This document shows, one piece after another, positions 24,188-32,700 of a stretch of DNA of 64,000 nt; the stretch's first letter is position 1; every line of letters begins with the position of its first letter. The notes under the pieces are model-generated. The model was not told the origin of the DNA. It worked only from the letters and a program-made list of their open reading frames with translations, and searched no databases. The translations under genes were made by a program, and so were the position numbers. The stretch comes from Myxococcales bacterium. Its GTDB lineage: Bacteria; Myxococcota_A; Polyangia; Polyangiales; Polyangiaceae. The stretch covers positions 62,001 to 126,000 of the forward strand of contig JACPVJ010000117.1 of assembly GCA_016191785.1 (NCBI GenBank). The letters run 5' to 3'.

Positions 24188-25657
24188 ATGAAGATGCGCA
24201 TCACCATGGTGGCCGCGGCGGCTCTGATGCTGGGCGCGGTGGGTTGTGGCGGCGGCGCCGGCAGCGGCAAGGGCGCGCTCTCGCCGGGCGACGACAGCGG
24301 CAAGAAGAGCCTGGGGAAGACGGCGGTGTCCAAAGAGGCTGCCGCCGGCTTCGACCGGGCGCTCGACGCCTTCGCCGAGCGCGACAAGAAGGGCGACTGG
24401 GCGGAGTCGAGCTGTTCGGCGGTCGCCGATCAGTTCATCGCCGCCAGCAAGGCGCAGCAGTCGGCGGCCTGGAAGCCGCTGCCCCAGGCGCTGTACAACG
24501 CCGGCCTCGCGTACCAGCGCTGTGACAAGGACTCCGAGGCGCGCGCCCAGTTCCAGGCGGCGGCCAGCGCCGACGCGGGCTTCCACCGCGCGAAGGCCCA
24601 GCTGGCCTTGTACGACTTCGAGAAGAGCAAGAACCTCGAAGGCACCATCAGCACGCTCGATCAGATCATCCGCGACGCGAAGTTCCAGAACGTCGAGGCG
24701 CTGGTCAGCCTCGCGGCGCTCCAGCTCGAGCGCAACGGCGAGTCGTCGGATCAAGACGGCAAGAACGACATGGAGCGCGCGAAGAAGAACCTGCAGCGCG
24801 CGCTGGCCATCGACGACTCGTACATGGCGGCCTTCAACCAGCTCGCGATCTTCTACCTCGAGCAGGCCAAGGCCAAGGCCGACGCCGAGGCCGCCAAGGC
24901 AGGGCGCAAGCGCCGCGGCCTGGTGGCCGCCAGCAGCAAGGCGAAGGACGTCAACTCGCAGCAGCTGGACCTCGCGGCGCTCGTCGCCTCGCAGGGCGTG
25001 CGCAAGAACCCGAACTACGCGCCGCTCCACAACACCGCCGGCTTGATCCAGGTCGAGCTCAGGAACTTCAACGGCGCCGTGAAGAGCTTCGCGGCGGCCC
25101 GGCGGCTCGACCCGAAGTTCTTCGAGGCGCACATGAACTACGCGGCGGTGAACCTGGGCTTCCGCGGCTTCGAAGAGGCCGAGAAGGCGTACCGCGACGC
25201 GATCAAGATCAAGCCCAAGGAGTACGAGGCGCACCTCGGGCTCGCGCTGGCGATCCGCGGCCAGATCAAGCTGGGCGACAACTCGGCCGTGCAGAAGGCG
25301 CAAGCAGCGCTCGACGAGGCCAAGAAGATCGACGGCAGCCGGGCCGAAACCTACTACAACGAGGCCATCTTGACTCAGGAGTACCGCACCAAGGGCTCCG
25401 AGAAAGAGGCGGTCCCGATGTTCGAGAAGGCCGCTGCCACCTACAAGCAGTTCATCCAGAAGGCCGGCAGCGCGCCGGAGTTCGCCGACGCCGTGAAGCG
25501 CGCAAAAGAGCGCGCGCAGGACGCCGAGGACACGGTCAAGTTCATCAAGGAGGGCGAGGCGGCCAAGAACGCTCCGCCCCCGCCCCCGCCCCCGGCCACG
25601 CCGGACGCCAGCGGCGGCGGGGCCCCGCCGCCTCCGCCAGCTGGTGGCAAGAAGTGA
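24188..25657 (+). CDS. gltE: TPR lipoprotein, GltE/AglT-like
   Basis: 489 residues, near the length of AglT/GltE. Signal peptide MKMRITMVAAAALMLGAVGC with lipobox GC, Gly/Ser/Lys linker, then TPRs: PLPQALYNAGLAYQRCDKDS, EARAQFQAAASADAGFHRAK, YAPLHNTAGLIQVELRNFNG, AVKSFAAARRLDPKFFEAHM, NYAAVNLGFRGFEEAEKAYR, DAIKIKPKEYEAHLGLALAI. It ends in a Pro-rich tail (APPPPPPPATPDASGGGAPP). It directly follows the GltD-like gene, with stop TGA at 24168-24170. Starts at 24170 (ATG overlapping that stop), 24188 and 24194 are possible; AGGGAG at 24179-24184 and the signal peptide favour 24188 or 24194. Probably an outer-membrane-associated periplasmic subunit. Confidence 0.75.
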   Translation: MKMRITMVAAAALMLGAVGCGGGAGSGKGALSPGDDSGKKSLGKTAVSKEAAAGFDRALDAFAERDKKGDWAESSCSAVADQFIAASKAQQSAAWKPLPQALYNAGLAYQRCDKDSEARAQFQAAASADAGFHRAKAQLALYDFEKSKNLEGTISTLDQIIRDAKFQNVEALVSLAALQLERNGESSDQDGKNDMERAKKNLQRALAIDDSYMAAFNQLAIFYLEQAKAKADAEAAKAGRKRRGLVAASSKAKDVNSQQLDLAALVASQGVRKNPNYAPLHNTAGLIQVELRNFNGAVKSFAAARRLDPKFFEAHMNYAAVNLGFRGFEEAEKAYRDAIKIKPKEYEAHLGLALAIRGQIKLGDNSAVQKAQAALDEAKKIDGSRAETYYNEAILTQEYRTKGSEKEAVPMFEKAAATYKQFIQKAGSAPEFADAVKRAKERAQDAEDTVKFIKEGEAAKNAPPPPPPPATPDASGGGAPPPPPAGGKK

Positions 25658-25838
25658 TCGACCCCCCGCGGGGACTGCGGCTCGCCGTGCAGGGGACCCT
25701 GCGCGGGCGGGCCGCCGCCCTGTTGGGACCTGATTCGCGCAACGTTGGAACTTCGGCCGGGGAGGGGTGTCTGTCTCCTCCGTGGTGCTCAGCAGAGCCC
25801 AAACCCACACCGAAGCGCGGTCGGCCCCCGCGAAGCCA

Positions 25839-25868
25839 TTGACGTCGACTCACGGGCCGAAGTACAAT
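25839..25868 (+). promoter_or_regulatory. Promoter before the small exported protein and gltG-like gene
   Basis: TTGACG (25839-25844), 18-base spacer, TACAAT (25863-25868), one of the strongest matches in the window. Predicted start about 25875, 36 bases before ATG 25911. It gives the downstream half of the locus its own transcription start. Confidence 0.6.
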
Positions 25869-25910
25869 CACACTGTAATATCGTCGGAATTTTCTGAGGA
25901 GGCTGGAAAA

Positions 25911-26186
25911 ATGGCTCGCTCAATTCGGGTTGGTTTTGCGGCGGCTCTCGCGATCGCGGCGTTCGTGGCGACCCCTTCGGTCTTTGCCCAGGGCAAGGCG
26001 AAGGCGAAAGAGGCCAAGAGCGACGATGGGTATGGCTATACGTTCGACGACGATCCGCTGAATGCTGGCGGGTTCGGGCCGAGCGATGCGACCATTCGCG
26101 TTCGTCCCCGCGCGGCGCGCACCACGCTGATCCGTCCGCGCACCTCGTTCGTGCCGGAAATGTTGAAGTCCGTCGAGAACATTTGA
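25911..26186 (+). CDS. Small exported protein, possible GltF counterpart by position
   Basis: 91 residues: MARSIRVGFAAALAIAAFVA signal peptide with a cleavage site near VFAQ. A short acidic region follows (DDGYGYTFDDDPLNAGGFGP), then a basic C-terminal half (TIRVRPRAARTTLIRPRTSF) ending PEMLKSVENI. TGAGGAGG lies about 10 bases before the ATG, so it is clearly expressed. I recognise no family. In M. xanthus the small gene gltF lies between gltE and gltG; the same position here makes it a candidate, without sequence proof. The strong Arg/Thr pattern suggests it binds something acidic. Confidence 0.7.
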   Translation: MARSIRVGFAAALAIAAFVATPSVFAQGKAKAKEAKSDDGYGYTFDDDPLNAGGFGPSDATIRVRPRAARTTLIRPRTSFVPEMLKSVENI

Positions 26187-26249
26187 ACCTGATCAGGTGT
26201 CGAGTCGAAACAGGCTCGGGCTGACCGGGACAACCAGGGAACCAGAACC

Positions 26250-28304
26250 ATGGCAAAGGCTGTACTCACGTTCGCGCTCTACCAAGGGGATGTACTGCAG
26301 CGTCGCGAGACCATCGCGCAGGACATCGTCAAGGTCGGGAAGGATCCGAAGAGCCATCTGCGGGTCGACGACGAGCTCGCTTCGCGGATGCACGCGGTGA
26401 TCGAGGTGGGAAGTCCGGAGGACGTCACCCTCATCGATCTGGGCAACGAGCCGGGGACCATGGTCAACGGGGCTCGCGTGAACAAGTGCAAGCTCCATGT
26501 CGGTGACCAGGTTCAGGTCGGCGGCACGAAGATCGTGCTCGAGCGCGCAGAGCCTGCGGGCGCCGAGATGGAGGCCGCGGCAGCCGTTCCGGCGCCGGCC
26601 ATGGCCGCTCCGCCCCCCGCCGGTCCGTTCGGCGGTGCGAATCCGTTCGGTGGTTCGAACCCCTTCGCTGCCGCAGCGGCGTCGAGCCCCTTCGCGGTCG
26701 GTGCTGCGAACCCGTTCGAGGTCGGCGCGGCGGCGCTCAACCCGTTTGCGGCGGGCGCGCAGCAGCAGGCGCGGGTCGAGGCGATGCGCGTTCCCGACGA
26801 TGCGCCGCCCGGGACGTACACCTACACCTTGATCAAGAGCGGCCCCGACGTGCCGGCGGAAGAGGTCGAGGTTCCGCACCTCCAGTCGGTCGAGGTGATG
26901 GTGATGTGGGGCACGAACGTGCTGCACGTTTCGCACCTGACGCCTCCGCGCACGTTCTACGTGGGTGAAGAGCAGAGCAAGAACTTCGGCTGCGACTTCT
27001 TCATCCCGGCCGAGAAGCTCGGGACGACGCGCATGCCGGTCGTCGTCGGTGATCGCGCGTCTCTCGCGGTCGTGATCCCGCCTGGCGCCAAGGGGCACAT
27101 CGAGATCCCGGGCCAGCCCCGCATGACGCTGGACGAGGCTCGCGCCAAGGCGCAGCCCAGTGCCGAGGTGAGCGGCGGACACCAGTTCCCGCTGCCGGGC
27201 GGTGCGCGCGCGCGGATCGAGCTCGATCAGTTCGTGTTCCAGGTCGCCGCGGTCAACGCCGGCAAGCCGATCAAGCACGGCGTGGGTGCGGGCGTGGACT
27301 GGACGGTGGCCGTGTACTTCGCGCTCTCGTTCCTGGCGCACGCGGGTCTGATCGCCGCGATGGCCTTCTTCGTGCCGCCGCTCGGGCTGACGGACGACGA
27401 AGGCATCGACAAGGACCAGCTCTATCTCATCCAGCAGTACCTGAAGAGCGCTGCCGAGCGCGAGATGGAGGAGAAGGAGACCGAGCAGGTCACCGAGGAC
27501 AAGGCCGACAACAAGGAAGGCGGCACTGGTACACGAGCCAAGGGTGAAGAAGGCTCGATGGGTAACCCGACCTCCAAGGCCACCAACAAGCGCTACGCGG
27601 TGCAGGGGCCGAAGGACAACCCCGATCCTCACATTGCGCGCCAGGCCGCGCTCCGTGAGGCTCAAGAGTTCGGCATGATCGGGCTTCTGAACACCGGCGC
27701 TGCCGGTGATCCGAACGCGCCGACCGCACCCTGGGGGCGTGACACGTCCCTCGGCCAGGACGACATGTCGGCCCGCGGCAACATGTGGGGCGACGAGATC
27801 GGCGACGCCTTCGGCGCGGGCGGCCTCGGCCTGTCGGGCATCGGCGAGGGCGGTGGCGGTCGCGGCGAGGGCATCGGCCTCGGCTCGATCGGCACGCTGG
27901 GTCACGGCGCCGGCACTGGAACCGGGCAGGGCTTCGGCTCCGGTCACGGCCGCCTGGGCGGGTCCCACGCAACTCGTGCGCCGAAGGTGCGCATGGGTGC
28001 CACGACCGTCAGCGGCCGCCTGCCGCCCGAGGTCATCCAGCGCATCGTCCGCCAGAACTACGGCCGGTTCCGCATGTGCTACGAGCAGGGCCTTTCCCGT
28101 AACCCGAACCTCGAAGGGCGCGTGCAGGTCCGGTTCGTGATCGGGCGCGACGGGTCGGTGTCGAACGTGTCCAACGGTGGCTCGGACATCCCGGACAGCG
28201 GCGTGGTCGGGTGCGTGATCAGCGCTTACTACGGCCTCTCCTTCCCGCAGCCGGAGGGTGGCATCGTCACGGTGGTCTACCCCATCATGTTCAGCCCGGG
28301 CTGA
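26250..28304 (+). CDS. gltG: Inner-membrane FHA / AgmX-PglI tail protein, GltG-like
   Basis: 684 residues. The N-terminal cytoplasmic FHA domain (about 25-95) shows KSHLRVDDELASRMHAVIEV, NGARVNKCKLHVGDQVQVGG and the usual S/H pair. An Ala/Gly linker with repeated NPF motifs (about 125-170) follows. A second beta-rich domain then follows (about 190-340, EVEVPHLQSVEVMVMWGTNV). One TM helix is at about 351-373 (YFALSFLAHAGLIAAMAFF). The periplasmic part is acidic coiled, then Gly-rich (GGLGLSGIGEGGGGRGEGIG). The last 100 residues are the AgmX/PglI-type C-terminal domain (LPPEVIQRIVRQNYGRFRMC, YGLSFPQPEGGIVTVVYPIM), related to TonB tails. The same architecture is known for GltG/PglI, which links the cytoplasmic and periplasmic parts of the M. 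xanthus gliding complex. Confidence 0.8.
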   Translation: MAKAVLTFALYQGDVLQRRETIAQDIVKVGKDPKSHLRVDDELASRMHAVIEVGSPEDVTLIDLGNEPGTMVNGARVNKCKLHVGDQVQVGGTKIVLERAEPAGAEMEAAAAVPAPAMAAPPPAGPFGGANPFGGSNPFAAAAASSPFAVGAANPFEVGAAALNPFAAGAQQQARVEAMRVPDDAPPGTYTYTLIKSGPDVPAEEVEVPHLQSVEVMVMWGTNVLHVSHLTPPRTFYVGEEQSKNFGCDFFIPAEKLGTTRMPVVVGDRASLAVVIPPGAKGHIEIPGQPRMTLDEARAKAQPSAEVSGGHQFPLPGGARARIELDQFVFQVAAVNAGKPIKHGVGAGVDWTVAVYFALSFLAHAGLIAAMAFFVPPLGLTDDEGIDKDQLYLIQQYLKSAAEREMEEKETEQVTEDKADNKEGGTGTRAKGEEGSMGNPTSKATNKRYAVQGPKDNPDPHIARQAALREAQEFGMIGLLNTGAAGDPNAPTAPWGRDTSLGQDDMSARGNMWGDEIGDAFGAGGLGLSGIGEGGGGRGEGIGLGSIGTLGHGAGTGTGQGFGSGHGRLGGSHATRAPKVRMGATTVSGRLPPEVIQRIVRQNYGRFRMCYEQGLSRNPNLEGRVQVRFVIGRDGSVSNVSNGGSDIPDSGVVGCVISAYYGLSFPQPEGGIVTVVYPIMFSPG

Positions 28305-28656
28305 GGCTCGAGCCCGAACGGGCGAACCCGAGGCGCGCTTCCGAAAGGGGGCGCGCCTTTCGCTTTTGGGGGTGCCTCGATCTCCGACGCCAGTCGACGC
28401 GCGGGCGGGGCTCCAGGCCGCCCGGGACGGGTTGGCGGTGCCCGTCGGCGCGCGCCTGCCCGGGGAGGTCGGGCACCGAAAACTTGAAGGAATCTCGCTT
28501 AGATCCTGGCACGAACCGCCTTTACTTCGTTCCCCCCGTCTGCCTATGCTCGGTTCCGCCGCTTTTGCTGGCGGACATGCCTCAGGCGTCTTGGGGCAGG
28601 GGCTCGTCCCACTCGGGCGGGACCTGGGCTCGGGCTATCGACAGGGTGAGCTCACG
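28305..28656. other. 352-base gap after gltG-like gene
   Basis: Begins with an intrinsic terminator (28331-28367). The remaining 290 bases before the TPR lipoprotein hold no convincing gene. A longer in-frame N-terminal extension of the downstream gene exists but does not look like protein. A TGGCACG sequence occurs at 28509-28515, resembling half of a sigma-54 site, but its -12 part is absent. Confidence 0.6.
28331..28367 (+). terminator. Intrinsic terminator after gltG-like gene
   Basis: Stem AGGCGCGC (28331-28338) pairs with GCGCGCCT (28351-28358) across a 12-base loop, followed by TTCGCTTTT. It lies 27 bases after the gltG-like stop codon. Confidence 0.75.
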
Positions 28657-29577
28657 ATGAATATCGCAAGTGTTTCGAAGGCTACGTTCCTCGGCGCCGT
28701 GATTTTGGCTGCATCCGCGTGCAGCCGCGATCACATCGAGGCGATCAATCTGGCGAACGAAGGGGACCAGGCGATCAAGGTCAACACCGAGGGCGCGATC
28801 GCCAAGTACGAGCAGGCCATCCAGCTCGATCCGACCAACCACAAGATCATGTGGAAGTTGTCGAAGGCCTACGAGAAGAAAGAGGACTGGGACAAGATGG
28901 CCTCGACGCTGTCGCGCGCAGCGCAGGTCGCGCCCACGTTCGCCAACTACTATTACAAGCGCGGGTACGCGCTGGTGAAGATGGCCGAGGCGGGAAACCC
29001 GGACAAGTACGAGGAGGCGAAAGAGCCCCTCAAGAAGTGTGTCGAGAAGGACCCGGGCATGGCCGAGTGCTACCACTTCCTCGGGGAGGCGAGCCTGTGG
29101 ACCAACGACGAGCAAGGGGCGCTCGACAACTACACCAAGGCGATCGAGCACGACTCGATCACTCCCTACTTCTACCCGCCGCTCGCGGAGTTGCTGATCA
29201 CCATGCGCTTCTACAAGGAAGCGGAGGGCGTGCTGAAAGAGGGCACGCGGGTCATCCCGCCGGGTGAGAAGAACAACAACCACCTGTACGGCATGTACGT
29301 GCTCCGCTTCCAGGTCGCTCAGGCCTCGAACGACAAGGCGGGGATGGTCGCCGCCATGGAGAAGGCGGAGGAAGTGGCGGGGGACTCCCACCCCGAGATC
29401 TCGTTCAACCTCGGCAGCACCTACGCGGTGATGGAGCCGCCGCAGAAGGAAAAAGCCGTCCGCTTGCTGAGCTCGTTCGTCAAGCGCGCGTGCCGCAGCG
29501 CCCAGGCGACGAAGTACAAAGAGCAGTGTGAGACCAGCAACACGCTCATCCAGAAGCTCGGCGGGAAGGTCAACTGA
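28657..29577 (+). CDS. TPR lipoprotein of the glt-like locus
   Basis: 306 residues. Signal peptide MNIASVSKATFLGAVILAAS then AC as lipobox, followed by TPR helices: LANEGDQAIKVNTEGAIAKY, EQAIQLDPTNHKIMWKLSKA, YEKKEDWDKMASTLSRAAQV, APTFANYYYKRGYALVKMAE, CYHFLGEASLWTNDEQGALD. The repeats occupy nearly the whole mature protein, so it is likely an outer-membrane-anchored scaffold in the periplasm. It lies between the GltG-like and GltI-like genes. M. xanthus has further TPR or lipoprotein members (for example GltK), but I cannot tell which, if any, this matches. ATG 28657 is chosen for the signal peptide. Confidence 0.72.
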   Translation: MNIASVSKATFLGAVILAASACSRDHIEAINLANEGDQAIKVNTEGAIAKYEQAIQLDPTNHKIMWKLSKAYEKKEDWDKMASTLSRAAQVAPTFANYYYKRGYALVKMAEAGNPDKYEEAKEPLKKCVEKDPGMAECYHFLGEASLWTNDEQGALDNYTKAIEHDSITPYFYPPLAELLITMRFYKEAEGVLKEGTRVIPPGEKNNNHLYGMYVLRFQVAQASNDKAGMVAAMEKAEEVAGDSHPEISFNLGSTYAVMEPPQKEKAVRLLSSFVKRACRSAQATKYKEQCETSNTLIQKLGGKVN

Positions 29578-29743
29578 CCTTGCGCATTCCACGCCGGACC
29601 GAACGCCGAGAGGCTTGTTCCGTCGGGCTCACCAGGGCCGGGGCGACAGTGTTTGATTTCGATGTGTCGAAGAAGTGCAGCCGCGAGCGCGGGGCAACGC
29701 CCGTGACCTCGGCTGTACCAGCGCGTCATTTGTCCGAGGAAGC

Positions 29744-32700
29744 ATGGATCTAGAGCAGCGTCTGAACCACCTCGAGCGTCACCACGACTGGGCGGGCCTC
29801 GCCGAAGCGCTCGAGCAAGCCATCGCGGGCGCGCAGGACCCCGCCGTGAAAGCGGAGCTCCATCTCCGCCTCGGGCGCCTGCAGCAGTCGCAGTTCTTGC
29901 AGAGCGTGAAGGCGCTGAAGCACTTCCAGGACGCCTTCAAGCTGAACCCGGCGCTGGGTGAGGCGCTGGCGGATGCGCGGCGCATCTACTGGGAGCTGGG
30001 CAAGCTGAACATGGTTCAGAAGCTGCTCGAGCTGCAGATCAAGAACACGAACGAGGCGCAGGCCGCTTCGCTCTACCGCGAGCTCGGGGACGTCTTGTGT
30101 GACCTGGGCGACTACGAGCGCGCGGCCGACGCCTACGCGCGCGCCATGAGCGACGGCCAGAGCGGCGAGGTGGGGCAACTGCTCGACGACGTGATGGTCG
30201 GCACCGAAGACTGGCAAGAGCGCATCGGCGTCGTGCTGCGAGCCGCGCACGAGAGCGAGTCGGCTGAGGGCAAGGCAGAGGCCTTGCTGCGGGCGGCACG
30301 CATCGCGCGCCGCTACGCGCCCGACGAGGTCGAGGGCATTCTGGGTCGCGCGTATTCGTCCGACCCTGCCAGCGTGGTGGTGTCGGCGTTGTACGAAGGC
30401 CTATTGGTCGACGCCAGCCGCGGGGACTCGGTGACTGCGATGCAGCGCCAGGTGCTCGAGAGCGTCGCCGATCCGAAGGTCCGAGCCGATCTGGCGTTCC
30501 GCTTCGGGGCTCGCTGGGCGCTGCGTCACCAGAATTTCGAAGCCGCGGCGCCCTTGCTGGACGAGGCCTTGAGCCTCGACCCGGGGCACGAAGCCGCGTT
30601 CGCTTTCTATCGCGACGTCTACGGCACTCGCGACGGGCAGTGGGCGCAGGTGGCGGCCAAGGCCGAAGAGCTCGCCGGCCGGGCGGATGGCGCGCAAGAC
30701 CGCGCGTTTCTTCTGGCGCAGGCCGGGCTCGTGATCTGGCGCGAGGTCGGCGACCTGATCAAGGCGCGTAGCTGCTTCGAGCGGCTGGCCGCGGTCGATC
30801 CCGAGCATCCCGCGGTTTCGGCGTTCGAAGCGCAGATCGGCGAGAAGCTCGGCGGCGGCGCTCCTCTGCCCGCGGCGGCTGAGGTCAGCCCGGCGCCTCC
30901 GGAGGCCGAAGCGCCGGCCGCGAGCCCGGCGCCACCCCCGGCGGCACCGGCGGCGGCGCCCGCCCCCGCAGCGTCCGCGCCCGCGGGCGGCGACGAGGCG
31001 AAGATCGCCCAGCTTCGCGCGCAGCTCGAGGAGCAAGAGGCCGGCAAGAAGTTCCACGAGTACGTCAAGACGCTGGTCGCGCTCGGCGACGAGGTCACCG
31101 ACCCCGCCGAGCGCGTCGAGCTCTTCCTGAGGGCCGCGGACCTGTACGTGAACAAGTTCGCCAATCAGGCCGAGGCCGTGCGCACCTACGAGCGCGTGCT
31201 CGAGGTCGAGCCGGCGAACCCTGCTGCGATCGACTACCTGCGGCAGATGTACGAGAAGCGTCGCGACTGGGAGAAGCTGATCCAGCTCAAGACGAACGAA
31301 GCCAACCAGTACGAGGCCGGCCCCGTCCGCAGCGCCGCGTTCAAAGAGATCGCGCAGCTCGCCACCGAGCGCGTGAAGAAGCCCGAGGTGTGCATCGACC
31401 TCTGGGCCGTGGTCCTCGAGAACGACGCCGAGGACGCCGACGCCATCGAAGCCTTGGCCCAGCTCTACGAGCGGGCGCGCGACTACGACAAGCTCGCCGA
31501 CGTGCTCGAGAAGCAGGCGCAGATCACCTACGAGACCAGCGCGAAGATCAACGTCCTGAACAAGCTGGGTCAGGTCGTGGGCGATCGGCTCAAGGACGAC
31601 GTCCGGGCCGTCGAGGCGTATCGCCAGCTCCTCACCCTGCAGCCCGACGATCGCCGCGCTCAAGAGCAGCTCAAGAAGCGCTACGTCACCCTCGGGCGCT
31701 GGGACGACCTCGAGGTGTTCTACGCCGAGAGCGGCAAGTGGGACGAGTTCATCCGGGTTCTCGAGACCAACGAGACCAAGGCCGAGACCAACGAGCAGCG
31801 CATCGGCATGCTCCTCAAGATCGCCGAGCTCTGGATGACCCAGAAGGGGAAGCCCGATCGGTCGGCCAAGGCCTACGAGAAGGTGCTCAGCATCGAGCCG
31901 ACTCACCTGGCGGCGGCCGAGCGGCTGATCCCGGTCTACACCCAAGCGAACAACCCGAAGGGCCTGTCCGCTGCCATCGAGGTCAAGCTCGGTCACGTCG
32001 AGGACACCGACGAGCGCCTGGCTCTGTTGCGCGAGGTGGCGGCGCTCTACGAGACGCGAATCAACGACAAGGCCAAGGCCTTCGAGCGGTTCCTGTCTGC
32101 CTTCGAGCTCTCGCCGCACGACGAGCAGAGCCAGAGCGACGTCGAGCGCGCGGCCCACCAGACCGGGCGCTGGGACGAGGTGGTCGCGGCCTACCGCGCC
32201 GCCGAAGACCGCGCCGACGAGAGCGGGGACGGCGCCGCCGCGAACGTGCTCCGGCTCCGGCTCGGCCGGATCTTGGTCGACGAGGTCGGTCGCGTCGACG
32301 ACGCACTGACCGAATACCGCGCGGTGTACGAGAGCGAGCCCGAGAACGCCGTGGCGCTCGAGGCGCTCGAGAAGCTCTATCGCCAGACCGAGCGCTGGAA
32401 GGACCTCCTCGAGGTCTACGCCAAGAAGCGCGAGCTCGCCTACGACACCGAGTCGCGCAAGCCCATCCTCTACGAGATTGCCCGGCTCCACGAGACACAG
32501 CTCGGCGACGCGTCTTCGGCCATCTCGACCTACCAGGCCGTGCTCGAGGACGACCCGGCCGACGCCGTGGCGCTCGAGGCCCTCGACCGCCTCTATCGCG
32601 AGACCTCGGCGTGGGAGTCGTACGCCGACGTGCTTCGGCGGCGCATCGAGCTCGAAGCCACCGAGCAGCAGCTGGTCGACCTCAAGTTCCGACTGGCGCA

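Noticed and set aside
28509-28526. Sigma-54 promoter (TGGCACG) before the TPR lipoprotein.
   Set aside because: The -24 half is fine but the -12 half reads GCCT instead of TTGC, so the site would not work.
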